From Deltaproteobacteria bacterium (GTDB lineage: Bacteria > Myxococcota_A > UBA9160 > SMWR01): a stretch of 15,150 nucleotides of DNA. Made by a program: the position numbers and the translations under genes. Below the pieces are notes generated by a model, which saw only the letters and a list, made by a program, of their open reading frames with translations, had not been told where the DNA came from and searched no databases. Each line of letters starts with the position of its first letter. Within the stretch, counting starts at the first letter, position 1. Shown here piece by piece: positions 14,142-15,150 of this stretch. The stretch covers positions 1 to 15,150 of the forward strand of contig JAFDAW010000028.1 of NCBI GenBank assembly GCA_019313605.1. The letters run 5' to 3'.

Positions 14142-15088
14142 CGCCTGCCTCGCTTTTCGCTCAATCCAGCTGTTTTCGATTCGGCTCTCGGATGCGCTCT
14201 GTCGTAAACCTCGATCAGGCGCTCCGCCGAAACGGCAGTGTACTTCTCGGTGGTCGACAGGCTCGCGTGGCCGAGCAATTCTTGAATTTCTCGAAGATCC
14301 GCACCCATGTCGAGAAGATGGGTCGCGTAGCTGTGCCGAAGCCGGTGAGGGTGCACCCGATCCACGATGCCGACCTCCCGCGCACGCGCCTTGAGGATCC
14401 GGCGAATGTCGCGCGTCCCGAGGCGTCGCAGGCGGCCATCCCGCGGGCGAAGTGACGGAAACAGCGGCTCGGCGAGAAGGCCCGGAGCTCGCCGAAAGTC
14501 GAGATACTCGCCGAGAGACTCGCGCGCCGCGGCAGGGAGCGGCACCACCCGCTCTTTGCCGCCCTTGCCCATGACGCGCACCTCGCCCCGGTGGAGATCC
14601 AGGTCGCGGACGTCGAGCGCAGCGGCTTCACCGACCCGCAGACCCGCCCCGTAGAGAAGCTCGACCAATGCGCGATCGCGCAGCCGGCCCCGGTCCGATT
14701 TTTCGCTGAGGGGGTTGGAATCGGGCGACTCGATGAGCGTCGCGCAGTCGTCCACCGGCAGCGGATTCGGCAGCCGCTTGGGTTGCCGGGGGGCGGGAAT
14801 GCCGGCCGTCGGATCGAGCCCGCAGCCACCTTCGCGCAGCGTGAAACGGAAGAAGGAGCGCAGCGAAGCGAGCTTCCGTCCGAGTGTCGCGGGGTGACAC
14901 CCCGCATGGAGAGCCGCGAGAAACGCGCGAACGTCAGCTGCCGTCACCGTCGACGGGTTGCTGCTCGCATCCAGGCTCGCGACGAACTGACGAACATCAG
15001 AGAGATAGGCGCGCCGGGTATGGGGCGAGACGTTGCGCTCCACATCCAGGTGGATCCCATATTCGCGAATCGCGTCGGCAAAATTCAT
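14138..15088 (-). CDS. xerC: XerC-type tyrosine recombinase
   Basis: A site-specific recombinase of 316 residues, slightly above the usual 295-310. XerC works with XerD at the dif site to resolve chromosome dimers. The N-terminal core-binding domain (about 1-90) has RNVSPHTRRAYLSDVRQF (18-35). The catalytic domain has all the key residues: Arg151 in GAGLRVGE, Lys175 in MGKGGKE, His248 and Arg251 in HPHRLRHSYATHLL, His274 in LLGHASLSTT, and the nucleophile Tyr283. Naming it XerC and not XerD or another Xer rests on its place directly before hslVU, a pairing common in bacteria. GGAG eight bases upstream supports the ATG at 15088, which overlaps the stop of the preceding gene as ATGA. The C-terminal tail is basic. 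Confidence 0.93.
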   Translation of the reverse strand: MNFADAIREYGIHLDVERNVSPHTRRAYLSDVRQFVASLDASSNPSTVTAADVRAFLAALHAGCHPATLGRKLASLRSFFRFTLREGGCGLDPTAGIPAPRQPKRLPNPLPVDDCATLIESPDSNPLSEKSDRGRLRDRALVELLYGAGLRVGEAAALDVRDLDLHRGEVRVMGKGGKERVVPLPAAARESLGEYLDFRRAPGLLAEPLFPSLRPRDGRLRRLGTRDIRRILKARAREVGIVDRVHPHRLRHSYATHLLDMGADLREIQELLGHASLSTTEKYTAVSAERLIEVYDRAHPRAESKTAGLSEKRGRR

Positions 15089-15150
15089 TCGAGCAACTCC
15101 GCGGTCGCCCGTTGATAGGGAGCCAGTGCAGCGAGCGCACGAGCGGCGTG
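15085..15150 (-). CDS. C-terminal end of an unidentified upstream gene (partial)
   Basis: Twenty-one codons run from the window edge to a TGA at 15085-15087, ending in PYQRATAELLE. The stop overlaps the xerC ATG by the same ATGA arrangement seen at xerC/hslV and hslV/hslU, which is why I take this frame as real. The peptide is alanine-rich and helical and cannot be identified from this length. In many bacteria the gene before xerC-hslV-hslU is trmFO (tRNA methyltransferase) or topA, so these are candidates by position only. Confidence 0.45.
   Translation of the reverse strand, partial: HAARALAALAPYQRATAELLE

Overview
The window is GC-rich bacterial chromosome. Every gene I can support lies on the minus strand, so transcription runs from high to low coordinates. 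The gene set (xerC-hslV-hslU next to arginine genes, several response regulators, a diguanylate cyclase, a J-domain/TPR protein paired with an extra Hsp70) suggests a deltaproteobacterium in the broad sense (Myxococcota, Desulfobacterota, Binatota or a relative). That is inferred from gene content and protein flavour. No 16S or other phylogenetic marker is present, so the phylum is uncertain. There are no tRNAs, rRNAs, insertion sequences or CRISPR arrays.

Layout in order of transcription. (1) 15150-12217: the tail of an unidentified gene, then xerC, hslV and hslU, each joined to the next by a 4-base ATGA stop/start overlap. This is a tight operon encoding a site-specific recombinase and the HslVU protease. 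(2) 12174-10630: a response regulator carrying two GAF domains and no recognisable output domain. (3) 10567-8791: argB and argF, one base apart, encoding acetylglutamate kinase and ornithine carbamoyltransferase. (4) 8790-8534: a 257-base gap with two palindromes and a possible promoter. (5) 8533-5064: a chaperone and sensor block, consisting of a J-domain/TPR co-chaperone, an Hsp70 that ends just after the beta part of its substrate domain (no lid), and a small PAS protein with a histidine-kinase-like dimerisation segment whose phospho-histidine position is lysine. (6) 4991-3789: argG. (7) 3788-3463: a gap holding what looks like a frameshifted remnant of a YCF48/BNR-type beta-propeller gene. 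(8) 3462-2074: a response regulator-GAF-GGDEF diguanylate cyclase. (9) 1930-143: aspS, then the first codons of another gene at the left edge.

How the parts fit together. The core resembles an hslVU-argB-(argD)-argF-argG-(argH) arrangement I recall from Geobacter-like deltaproteobacteria. Here argD and argH are absent, the GAF regulator sits between hslU and argB, and the J/Hsp70/PAS block sits between argF and argG. The block most worth a second look is 5064-8533. A lidless Hsp70 encoded 29 bases after its own J-TPR partner, followed by a catalytically bare PAS protein, looks like a dedicated chaperone module and not the housekeeping DnaK/DnaJ system.
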